Below, in pieces: positions 26,049 to 33,735 of a DNA stretch of 64,000 nt. The stretch's first letter is position 1. Each line of letters begins with the position of its first letter. The stretch lies in assembly GCA_004299555.1 (NCBI GenBank), contig SCQU01000004.1, positions 176,908-240,907 on the forward strand, in the 5' to 3' direction. This stretch comes from Rhodanobacteraceae bacterium (GTDB lineage: Bacteria > Pseudomonadota > Gammaproteobacteria > Xanthomonadales > Rhodanobacteraceae). The position numbers and the translations under genes are program-made. Under the pieces are notes generated by a model. The model made no database searches. It saw only the letters and a program-made list of their open reading frames with translations, and had not been told where the DNA came from.

Positions 26049-26890
26049 TGGACACACTGTCGGAACAGGCCTGTTTCGGCGGCACGCAAGGGTTCTACCG
26101 GCACGATTCCCGCGCCTGCGCCGGCCCGATGACCTTTGCGGTGTACACGCCGCCGCAGGCGGCGCAGGCGAAGGTACCGGTGCTGTTCTACCTCGCCGGG
26201 CTCACCTGCACGCCCGAGACCTTCCCGACCAAGGCCGGTGCCCAGCGCGTTGCCGCCGAGCTGGGCCTGATGCTGGTCGCGCCCGATACCAGCCCGCGCG
26301 ACACCGGCATCGAGGGCGCCACGGACGATTGGGAATTTGGCGAAGGGGCCGGCTTCTACGTCGATGCGACGCAGGCACCGTGGGCAGACCGGTTCCAAAT
26401 GGAAACCTACGTCGTCGAGGAACTGCCGGCCCTGATCGCCCAGCGGTTCCCCGCCGATATGGCGCGCGTGGGCATCATGGGACACTCGATGGGCGGCCAT
26501 GGTGCGCTGACCCTGGCGCTGCGCCATCCCGGACGCTACCGGTCGGTGTCGGCGCTGGCACCCATCTGCGCGCCGACCCGGGTGCCCTGGGGCGAGCGGC
26601 GGATCTTCAACCTGTATTTCGGCAGTGACCGCGCCGAATGGAAACGGCACGATGCCTGTGAACTGATTGGCGCCGGCGCGCGGCTGCCGGGTCCCGTCCT
26701 GGTCGATCAGGGCGGGGCCGATCCGTACCTCACCGAACAGCTGCGCCCGGATCTGCTGGAGCAGGCCTGCCACGCCGCCGGGCTGCCGCTCGAGCTGCGC
26801 ATGCACCCGGGCTACGACCACAGTTACTGGTTCGTGCAGAGCTTCATCGAGGACCACCTGCGGCACCACGGGCACGCCCTCGCCGGCTGA
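26048..26890 (+). CDS. frmB: S-formylglutathione hydrolase
   Basis: Serine esterase completing glutathione-dependent formaldehyde oxidation: S-formylglutathione to formate and glutathione. 280 residues of the esterase D family. Nucleophile Ser in GIMGHSMGGHGAL; family segments LFYLAGLTCTPETF, VAPDTSPRDTGIEG and WEFGEGAGFYVDAT; Asp in LVDQGGADPYL; catalytic His in PGYDHSYWFVQSFIEDH. It overlaps frmA by one base (TGATG), so the two are translationally coupled. Confidence 0.96.
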   Translation: MDTLSEQACFGGTQGFYRHDSRACAGPMTFAVYTPPQAAQAKVPVLFYLAGLTCTPETFPTKAGAQRVAAELGLMLVAPDTSPRDTGIEGATDDWEFGEGAGFYVDATQAPWADRFQMETYVVEELPALIAQRFPADMARVGIMGHSMGGHGALTLALRHPGRYRSVSALAPICAPTRVPWGERRIFNLYFGSDRAEWKRHDACELIGAGARLPGPVLVDQGGADPYLTEQLRPDLLEQACHAAGLPLELRMHPGYDHSYWFVQSFIEDHLRHHGHALAG

Positions 26891-26964
26891 TCCGCGGCGC
26901 ACGATTGACGCCCATGCGGCGCTTCACTACGCTGGCACACCACTAGGTCAATGGGGTTACGCGC

Positions 26965-27537
26965 ATGCCCGTGGACATCAGTATCCAGTTGAGCGACGAC
27001 GACCTGCAGTTCTTCGTGAAGAACATGCGCCAGGTCGAGGGCAGCATCAAGAGCACCGATCCCAACACGATCATCGCCAGCGCAGAAGCGTTGTTGGCCA
27101 CCTCCGGCGACAGCCACGTACCGGCCTTCATCGCCGAACGGCTGGGCAGCGTTGCATCCCTCATTTCGATGGTAAAGGACGTGGGCTTTGGCCTTCCCGA
27201 TACGGACCGGCAACGGGTCCTGGCCGCGCTCGCGTATCTGGCCGATCCCAACGACGTGATCCCGGACAACGTACCGCTGCTCGGTTTCCTGGACGACGCC
27301 ATCATGATCGAGCTGTGCCGCCAGGATCTGAAATTCGAGATCGAGGCCTACGACGACTTCTGTACCTGGCGCACCGCCGAGGCAAATGCGCGCGGCGAGG
27401 ACCCGGCCAAGCTCACGCTGCAACGCGCGGACTGGGCCGACGCACGCGCGGCCGAGGAGATCGCGCGCATGCACCGCCGCCGCCACGACTCGTACGCCAG
27501 CGGTGCGTGGAGCCCAACCCTGTTCAAGGTCAGCTGA
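26965..27537 (+). CDS. DUF1232 (YkvA) domain protein
   Basis: 190-residue protein of unknown function. The middle carries the YkvA-type helix-turn pattern ALAYLADPNDVIPDNVPLLGFLDDAIMIE (residues about 90-118), where the ADPNDVIPD loop is typical. The C-terminal 60 residues are charged and helical (ADARAAEEIARMHRRRHDS). No signal peptide. Often a membrane-associated small protein in other bacteria, but here no strong hydrophobic helix is evident outside the YkvA segment. It stands between frmB and the TPR membrane protein with its own spacing. Confidence 0.82.
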   Translation: MPVDISIQLSDDDLQFFVKNMRQVEGSIKSTDPNTIIASAEALLATSGDSHVPAFIAERLGSVASLISMVKDVGFGLPDTDRQRVLAALAYLADPNDVIPDNVPLLGFLDDAIMIELCRQDLKFEIEAYDDFCTWRTAEANARGEDPAKLTLQRADWADARAAEEIARMHRRRHDSYASGAWSPTLFKVS

Positions 27538-27649
27538 CGGGGCGACCACCGCGGCTGGCCGGATCGGCCACACTTGCGCATCAGTACGCCAACGGCGACA
27601 CTTCCGCTGTCTGGAGGCTGGCCTGTTGCCGGCGGGAACCTGACATGCG

Positions 27650-29407
27650 GTGGCAAAACGAGCTTCCCTTTACACGGAGCTGAAGCGCCGTAACGTACTG
27701 CGTTCGTCTGCGCTGTACATAGGCGTTGCGTGGGCGCTTGCGCAGGGGATTTCACAGTTGGCCCCGGCGCTCAACCTGCCTGACTGGTCCACCCGCGCGT
27801 TCCTGCTCGCGTGCGTGGTCGGCTTTCCCCTCTGGGTCGTCTTTGGCTGGTTCTACGAACTCACCCCCGAGGGTTTCAAGCGCGACAGCGAGATCCCGGC
27901 GGACGCACCCGTCCGCCAATCCTCCGCGCGCAAGCTCGATGTTGCGATCATCGGCGTGCTCGTGGTTGTCGTGGCCCTGCTGGCATCGGGTTATTTCATC
28001 CGCGCGACGTCGCCCGTGGCGCGGGCAGCCCCGTTCAACCCGCCGGCCGATTCCATCGTGGTGCTGCCATTTGCCAACCTCGGCGGTGATCCCCAGCAGC
28101 GGTACTTCAGCAACGGCATCACCGAGGAACTGACCGACGCGCTGGGGCAAAACACCAGCCTCACCGTGATCGCCTGGAACACCGCTTCCAAATACGCCCT
28201 GAGCACCCAGTCACCCCGTCAGATTGGCCGGGCGCTCAATGTTGCGCATGTGCTGGCGGGCAGCATCCAGCACGCTGACAACGTGATCCGGGTCACGTCG
28301 GAACTCATCGACACCAGGAACGGCCGGCAACTCTGGTCTGATCACTATGACGATTCGCTGCAGAATATCTTCGCGGTGCAGGACAAGATTTCCGCCGCCA
28401 TCGCCGGCGCGCTCAAGGTGCGGCTGGCCGCCATGCACGCCGCGCCCACGATGAACCCGCAGGCGCACGAGTTGTACCTCAAGGGACTGGCGGCCGTGGA
28501 AGGCGTGACGGCATCCGACGCACAGGCCGCACAAAAGTATTTCCAGCGCGCCCTTGAACTCGACCCGCACTACGCCGATGCGTGGGCGGGGCTGGCCGGA
28601 AGCTATCTGGCGCTGGCGCAATGGTCCACCCTGCCGATGGCCGACGCCACGGCCAAAATGCGCGCGGCGGCCAGCAAGGCGCTGGAGCTCGATCCACGCA
28701 ACGTCAACGCCCTGGTGCAACTGGCCAACGCCGACAACGCCGACAACCACACGCTCAAAGCCGCCGCCGAATACAAGCGTGCGGTCGCGCTGGATCCGAA
28801 CAACGCACGGGCGCACCTCGATTACGGCACCGTGCTGCCGCTGGCCCAGGACCTCGTGCAGACCCGGGAAGCCGCACGGCTGGACCCGGACAGTGCCACC
28901 GCACAGAACAACCTTGCCACGATCTACCAGGACCTCAGCGATTGGCCGGGGATGGTGCGCGCCGCACAGGCACTGAACAAGCTTTCACCCCACGGTACGG
29001 ACGCCGCGTTCTACCTCGCGTTCGCCTACGCCCAAATGCGCCGCGGCGCGGACGCGGCCAAGGCGTTCGATCTCGTACACCCGACCGACCCCAGGGACCA
29101 GCAGCTGGTGCACGCCGGCCGCTTGACCTACCGCGCGCTCATCGATTCGGCCCTGCGCCCGCAGGCACTGGCCGCGCTCGCCGCGTTTCGCCACACCGAC
29201 GCCAGCCCATACGCCCAAGGCGACGTGTTGCAGCTTTACCTTGCCCTGGGTGAAACCAGAACCGCGCTGCAGATGCTGCCCGCTATTTGCGCCGCCGGCC
29301 CGGTTGCCTGCAATGACCTGGCGACCAACCCGATGTACGCGCCGCTGCGCGCGGACCCGCGCTTCGGCGCGCTCGCAAAAAAGTACACCACGATGACCCT
29401 GGACTAG
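27650..29407 (+). CDS. Membrane protein with TolB-like N-domain and tetratricopeptide repeats
   Basis: 585 residues from a GTG. Residues 1-130 hold membrane segments (SSALYIGVAWALAQGIS, FLLACVVGFPLWVVFGWFY, VAIIGVLVVVVALLASGYF). A periplasmic-type TolB-like domain follows: DSIVVLPFANLGGDPQQRYFSNGITEELTDAL, then VAHVLAGSIQHADNVIRVTSELIDTRNGRQLWS, as seen in adenylate-cyclase-associated and TPR proteins. From about residue 275 several TPR units run to the end (YFQRALELDPHYADAWAGL, ALELDPRNVNALVQLA, AVALDPNNARAHLDYG). Xanthomonads have many paralogues of this architecture; their function is not established. Often an N-terminal HTH is present in relatives; here it is replaced by the membrane segment. 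Confidence 0.8.
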   Translation: MAKRASLYTELKRRNVLRSSALYIGVAWALAQGISQLAPALNLPDWSTRAFLLACVVGFPLWVVFGWFYELTPEGFKRDSEIPADAPVRQSSARKLDVAIIGVLVVVVALLASGYFIRATSPVARAAPFNPPADSIVVLPFANLGGDPQQRYFSNGITEELTDALGQNTSLTVIAWNTASKYALSTQSPRQIGRALNVAHVLAGSIQHADNVIRVTSELIDTRNGRQLWSDHYDDSLQNIFAVQDKISAAIAGALKVRLAAMHAAPTMNPQAHELYLKGLAAVEGVTASDAQAAQKYFQRALELDPHYADAWAGLAGSYLALAQWSTLPMADATAKMRAAASKALELDPRNVNALVQLANADNADNHTLKAAAEYKRAVALDPNNARAHLDYGTVLPLAQDLVQTREAARLDPDSATAQNNLATIYQDLSDWPGMVRAAQALNKLSPHGTDAAFYLAFAYAQMRRGADAAKAFDLVHPTDPRDQQLVHAGRLTYRALIDSALRPQALAALAAFRHTDASPYAQGDVLQLYLALGETRTALQMLPAICAAGPVACNDLATNPMYAPLRADPRFGALAKKYTTMTLD

Positions 29408-29545
29408 GCGCGGCATACGCCGCACCCACGGTCCTCGGCCTTCGCGTCACGGCAGCCACCCGTCGATGCGGCCCCGAATACCCCCGTACCCGTACGGCAG
29501 GCTGGCCGGCGAACGCGCGGCTTCAACCGGCCACGCGCCACGCGA

Positions 29546-32023
29546 CTACGCCACGTGCAGCGAGCGCTTGCTGTCGGCGCCCTCGTGGATCACCGCGGCA
29601 CGCAGTTCCGCGGGATCAAAATCATCCACGTTGATGAACTCGGCGGTCGCCCGGCGCAGGCGTTCGAGTTGCTTGCGCTCGGTCTCGCTGATGGCGCCGA
29701 GCTGCTCGGCTTCCGCGAGCTGCGCGAAGTAATCGTGCGCCTTGATGGAGCCCGATTTCACGGCCTTGAGGAACTTGCGTTCGACCGGCTCGGCGGCGAC
29801 GACGTCCGGCAGCAGCGCGTGCATCCGGCCAACCGGGTTGTTGGCGGTCGGCGTCAGGTACATGCCGGCCACGATCGCGTCACGCGCCGCGTTGGGCGCG
29901 GTGATCAACGCCGAAACCCGGTGCCCCAGCCGGTCCGACGGCGGCACTTCGCGACGCCCAAAGGGAAACACCAGGGTGTGCACGACCCACGCCACCGGGC
30001 GCACCGGGAAATTGCGGATCACGCCGTCCAGCGCCATCTGCATCCGCCACACCGACTCGTGGAACGCCCACGCCAGCAGCGGCCGCTCGATTTCGGGCCG
30101 GCCTTCGTCTTCGTAGCGCTTCAGCATCGCCGAACAGATGTAGAGGTAGCTCAATACATCGCCGAGCCGCGCGGAGATCTTTTCCTTGAATTTCAGCTTG
30201 CCGCCCAGCACCCCCATCGCGGTGTCGGACAATAACGCCAGCGCCGCGGAGTAGCGGTTGAGCTTGCGGTAGTAGCGGCGGGTATAGGCATCGCCCGGCG
30301 CGCGGCCGAACTTGGCAAAGGTGATGCCGAACCAGAACGCGCGCACCGCATTGGAGATGCCAAAGCCCACGTGGCCAAACAGCGCCTCGTCGAGGTCGCG
30401 CAATGCCCTGGTGCGATCGGGCTCGCGCACCGCGTGCATTTCCTTCAGGATCCACGGGTGGCAGCGGATCGCGCCCTGGCCAAAGATCATCAGGCTGCGG
30501 GTCATGATGTTGGCGCCCTCGACCGTGATCGGAATCGGCGCGCCTTGCCACATGCGCCCCAGGTAATTGGACGGCCCCAACTGGATGCCCTTGCCGCCGT
30601 GGATGTCCATCGCATCGCGGATCACTTCGCGGCCAAGATCGGTCGCGTGGCACTTGGCGATCGCCGAGGCGACCGCCGGTTTTTCGCCACGGTCGACCGC
30701 AGCGGCCGATGCGCGGGACAAGGCGATCGTCGCATAGGCATACCCGCCGATCCGCGCCAGCGCTTCCTCGACCCCTTCAAAGCGCGCGACGGCCAGGCCG
30801 AACTGTTTGCGGATGCGCGCGTACGCGCCCGTTGCCGCAACCGCCAGGCGCACGAAGCCGGTGGCATTCGACGGCAATGAAATCCCGCGCCCGACCGACA
30901 GGCATTCAACCAGCATCCGCCAGCCGTGCCCCGCCATGTGCGGGCCGCCGATCAGGGTGTCGATCGGCACGAACACGTCCTTGCCGTGCAGCGGGCCATT
31001 CTGGAATGGAATGTTGAGCGGCAAATGCCGGCGGCCGATGGCCAGCCCCGGCGTGGCGCGCGGAATCAGCGCCAGCGTGATGCCGAGGTCTTCCTTGTCA
31101 CCCAGAAGGTGCTCGGGATCGAACATCTGGAAGGCAAGGCCGACCAGCGTGGCAACCGGGGCCAGCGTGATGTAACGCTTGTCGAAGGTGAGCTTGATGC
31201 CGAGGGTTTCCTTGCCCTCGAGCGTCTGCTTGCACACGATGCCGTAATCGGGAATGGACGTCGCATCGGAACCCGCGTACGGGCCGGTCAGCGCAAAACA
31301 CGGCACCTCGCGGCCGTCGGCCAGGCGCGGCAGGTAATAGTTTTTTTGCTCCTCGCTGCCGTATTGCAGCAGCAGTTCGGCCGGTCCGAGCGAGTTTGGC
31401 ACCGCGACCAGCGAGGACAGGGTTGCGGAAATACTGGAGAGCTTCTGCAGCACCATCGAATGCGCGTACGCGGAAAATTCCAGTCCGCCGTAGCGCTTGG
31501 GAATGATCATCGCAAAGAAGCCCCGGCGCTTGATGTAGTCCCAGATCTCGGGCGTCAGGTCGGCCAGCTCGTGGGTGATCTTCCAGTCATCGACCATCGC
31601 GCACAGCTCCTCGCACGGCCCGTCGAGGAACGCCTGTTCTTCCGCGCTCAGGTGCGGCTTGGGCTCGGTGAGCAACCGCGTCCAGTCGGGCTTGCCGGAA
31701 AACAATTCTCCCTCGAACCCGACCGTGCCCGCATCCAGCGCCACCTGCTCGGTCGCGGAAATCTTCGGCAGCACTTTCTTGAACAGTTTCAGCACCGGCG
31801 CCGCAAACAAGGCGCGGCGGATGGGGCGGACGTTCAACGGCAGCGCCACCAGCACCACGAAGATGCCAAGCAGCACCCACATCGGGGTCAGCGCATGGAA
31901 GCCCAGGCCGACCGCGAGAATGGTGATGATGGTCGCCAGCGACCAGTGCCACAGGCGCACGCGGAAATACGCGCAGGCAAGACCGGCGATTGCAACGCAG
32001 ACAAGCGTGATGATGGTGCTCAT
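29546..32023 (-). CDS. fadE: Acyl-CoA dehydrogenase, FadE type
   Basis: First step of fatty-acid beta-oxidation: FAD-dependent oxidation of acyl-CoA to trans-2-enoyl-CoA. 825 residues, the long FadE form. Two N-terminal membrane segments (TLVCVAIAGLACAYF, TPMWVLLGIFVVLVALPL) precede the catalytic region. FAD/substrate sequences: CFALTGPYAGSDATSIPDYG, GGPHMAGHGWRMLVECLSVGRGISLPS, and DIHGGKGIQLGPSNYLGR with the catalytic region next to TVEGANIMTRSLM. The C-terminal FadE-specific domain of about 280 residues is present. Its start overlaps the stop of the upstream hydrolase by four bases, so both depend on the divergent promoter region beside tetR. Confidence 0.95.
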   Translation of the reverse strand: MSTIITLVCVAIAGLACAYFRVRLWHWSLATIITILAVGLGFHALTPMWVLLGIFVVLVALPLNVRPIRRALFAAPVLKLFKKVLPKISATEQVALDAGTVGFEGELFSGKPDWTRLLTEPKPHLSAEEQAFLDGPCEELCAMVDDWKITHELADLTPEIWDYIKRRGFFAMIIPKRYGGLEFSAYAHSMVLQKLSSISATLSSLVAVPNSLGPAELLLQYGSEEQKNYYLPRLADGREVPCFALTGPYAGSDATSIPDYGIVCKQTLEGKETLGIKLTFDKRYITLAPVATLVGLAFQMFDPEHLLGDKEDLGITLALIPRATPGLAIGRRHLPLNIPFQNGPLHGKDVFVPIDTLIGGPHMAGHGWRMLVECLSVGRGISLPSNATGFVRLAVAATGAYARIRKQFGLAVARFEGVEEALARIGGYAYATIALSRASAAAVDRGEKPAVASAIAKCHATDLGREVIRDAMDIHGGKGIQLGPSNYLGRMWQGAPIPITVEGANIMTRSLMIFGQGAIRCHPWILKEMHAVREPDRTRALRDLDEALFGHVGFGISNAVRAFWFGITFAKFGRAPGDAYTRRYYRKLNRYSAALALLSDTAMGVLGGKLKFKEKISARLGDVLSYLYICSAMLKRYEDEGRPEIERPLLAWAFHESVWRMQMALDGVIRNFPVRPVAWVVHTLVFPFGRREVPPSDRLGHRVSALITAPNAARDAIVAGMYLTPTANNPVGRMHALLPDVVAAEPVERKFLKAVKSGSIKAHDYFAQLAEAEQLGAISETERKQLERLRRATAEFINVDDFDPAELRAAVIHEGADSKRSLHVA

Positions 32024-32937
32024 GGCAAACCTCGCATGCCCGCCGCGTGGGTACGCGGCATGGGACTTCCTGCAACTTCAAGTGTACGCAAAAATGGTCC
32101 GATGGCGGCCGTGAACGCGGCGTTGTCATCGCCGGCCAGGGTGTGCGTCGCGTGTGGCACGGTGACGCATTGCGCGTGCGGGACGGCGACAAGGAATTCG
32201 TGGATGGTGGTGTCCGACACCACGTCGCTGCGGCCGCCCGCCACCAGCAGGATTGGTACGTCGATGTTGCGCGCCGCGTCCAGCAAACGCTGCTGGTACC
32301 GCTCACCTTCCTGCGCGATGCTGTCGAGCAGCGCCGGATCCCAGTGCCAGTGCAAGCGCCCTGCCGCGTCCCGGCGCAGCAACTGCGCGAGCTCGTAGCG
32401 ATCCTTGCGCCGGCGCTGCTGCGGCAGGTAGGCCGCAACCTCGGCCGCCGCTTCGTCCAGCGACGCAAACCCGTGCGGATGCGCGCGCATGAAATCCAGC
32501 ATCCGCTCGACGCCGGCGGCTTCCCAGCGCGGCGTGATGTCGACCAGCACCAGCGCGCGGAATGGATCGGGCCGGGTTTCACCCGCCGCGGCCAGCCCGA
32601 GCAGGCCACCCATCGAGGCGCCCACCAGTACCGGCGGCTGCCCGAGGCTTTGCGCCACGTCCAAAAGATCATCGACGAACTGCTGCAACCCGTAGTGTCC
32701 GTCGGCAACGTGACCGCTGTCACCGTGACCGCGTGCGTCAAACGTCACCGCGCGCCAGCCGCGCTTGGCCAGGGTCTCGGCCGTCCGCGTCCAGGCATAC
32801 CGGCTCTGGCCGAAGCCATGCGCAAACAGCACCGGCGCGGCCGCGGGATCACCGCGGGCTTCGACGGCCAGCGACAGACCATCACGCGCCTTCAACTGGG
32901 TCACTGCCACGGGCAAAACGCTCCATTTCACGTCCAT
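32020..32937 (-). CDS. Alpha/beta hydrolase
   Basis: 305-residue hydrolase of unknown substrate. Oxyanion region LFAHGFGQSRYAW, nucleophile elbow VGASMGGLLGLA (Ser about residue 111), acidic residue in VAGGRSDVVSD and catalytic His in VPHATHTLAGDD form a complete triad. No signal peptide. It is first in a two-gene operon with fadE and divergent from a TetR regulator, so a role in acyl-ester or acyl-CoA metabolism is plausible (inference). The ATG at 32937 lies inside one of the two operator-like palindromes; a GTG eight or ten codons downstream could be the real start. Confidence 0.87.
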   Translation of the reverse strand: MDVKWSVLPVAVTQLKARDGLSLAVEARGDPAAAPVLFAHGFGQSRYAWTRTAETLAKRGWRAVTFDARGHGDSGHVADGHYGLQQFVDDLLDVAQSLGQPPVLVGASMGGLLGLAAAGETRPDPFRALVLVDITPRWEAAGVERMLDFMRAHPHGFASLDEAAAEVAAYLPQQRRRKDRYELAQLLRRDAAGRLHWHWDPALLDSIAQEGERYQQRLLDAARNIDVPILLVAGGRSDVVSDTTIHEFLVAVPHAQCVTVPHATHTLAGDDNAAFTAAIGPFLRTLEVAGSPMPRTHAAGMRGLP

Positions 32938-32950
32938 ACGCTACAGTATG
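32935..32950. promoter_or_regulatory. Operator-like palindrome, copy 1 (tetR/hydrolase-fadE)
   Basis: CATAC and GTATG arms separated by GCTACA; the core matches TACnnTAnnGTA. It overlaps the start codon of the hydrolase gene. Together with copy 2, 37 bases away centre to centre, it fills the short space between the divergent genes, as expected for a TetR-type repressor controlling itself and its neighbour. Confidence 0.55.
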
Positions 32951-32971
32951 GATTCATGCCAGACACCTGTC

Positions 32972-32987
32972 AATACGCTAAAGTATG
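32972..32987. promoter_or_regulatory. Operator-like palindrome, copy 2 (tetR/hydrolase-fadE)
   Basis: ATAC and GTAT arms around GCTAAA, again matching TACnnTAnnGTA. It overlaps the upstream ATG of tetR (32985). The flanking bases repeat too: both copies are followed by GG, then TCATGCCAG, so about 25 bases are duplicated. Confidence 0.55.
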
Positions 32988-32990
32988 GTC

Positions 32991-33617
32991 ATGCCAGCCG
33001 ATCCAACCACAGCCATCGAACCCGTCGAACCGCCCCACCCCCCGGGTCGCACGCACGCCCGCCTGTCGGCCGCCGACTGGGAGCGCGGTGCACTGGACAT
33101 GCTGGCCGAGGAAGGCGTCGCGGCCTTGACCGTCGAGGCGCTGGCGCGGCGCCTCGGTGTCACCAAGGGCAGCTTTTACTGGCACTTCAAAAACCGCGAA
33201 GCCCTGCTGCAGGCGGCGCTGGCCCGGTGGGAAGCCGAGGACGAGCAGGCGCTGCAACACCACGTTGGGGTGATCGGCGACGACCCGCGCGAACGCCTCG
33301 GCACCCTGTTCCGCTGGGCTTCGGGCGAAATCCAGCCGCACCGGATTTACGCGGCGCTGCTGCAGGCGCTGGACCACCCGCTGGTCAAACCGGTCATGAC
33401 GCGGGTGTCGCAGCGGCGCATGGACCTTTTGGTGCTGGCGTTTCGCCAGGCGGGGCTTGACCACGATGCGGCGCGCTACCGGGCCCGGCTCACCTATGCC
33501 GCGTACGTCGGCTTCCTGCAGTTGAACCTGACGCTCGAATTGCCGCACCTTTCGCACCTGCAATACGAGGCCTACGTCGAGCACGTGGTGCATACGCTGG
33601 TACCGCGCCCGGCGTAA
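32991..33617 (+). CDS. TetR/AcrR family transcriptional regulator
   Basis: 208-residue one-component regulator. The N-terminal helix-turn-helix is clear: GALDMLAEEGVAALTVEALARRLGVTKGSFYWHFKNREALL (residues about 31-71), with the usual TKGSFYWHF recognition helix. The C-terminal ligand domain is helical and not diagnostic. The ATG at 32991 is preferred because the ATG at 32985 falls inside a palindrome; both give the same protein save two residues. Divergent from hydrolase-fadE with two operator-like sites between, so autoregulation and control of fatty-acid oxidation are likely (inference). Confidence 0.9.
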   Translation: MPADPTTAIEPVEPPHPPGRTHARLSAADWERGALDMLAEEGVAALTVEALARRLGVTKGSFYWHFKNREALLQAALARWEAEDEQALQHHVGVIGDDPRERLGTLFRWASGEIQPHRIYAALLQALDHPLVKPVMTRVSQRRMDLLVLAFRQAGLDHDAARYRARLTYAAYVGFLQLNLTLELPHLSHLQYEAYVEHVVHTLVPRPA

Positions 33618-33735
33618 ACCCGGCCACCCCGCAGCGCACCACCGCCAGCGGGCGTCGCCTTGCCAAAGACCCCCGGCCGGGACTACCGTCACGATCCCTC
33701 TCCTTCCGGCGGTGCGATGAGCACCGGAACCCCTG

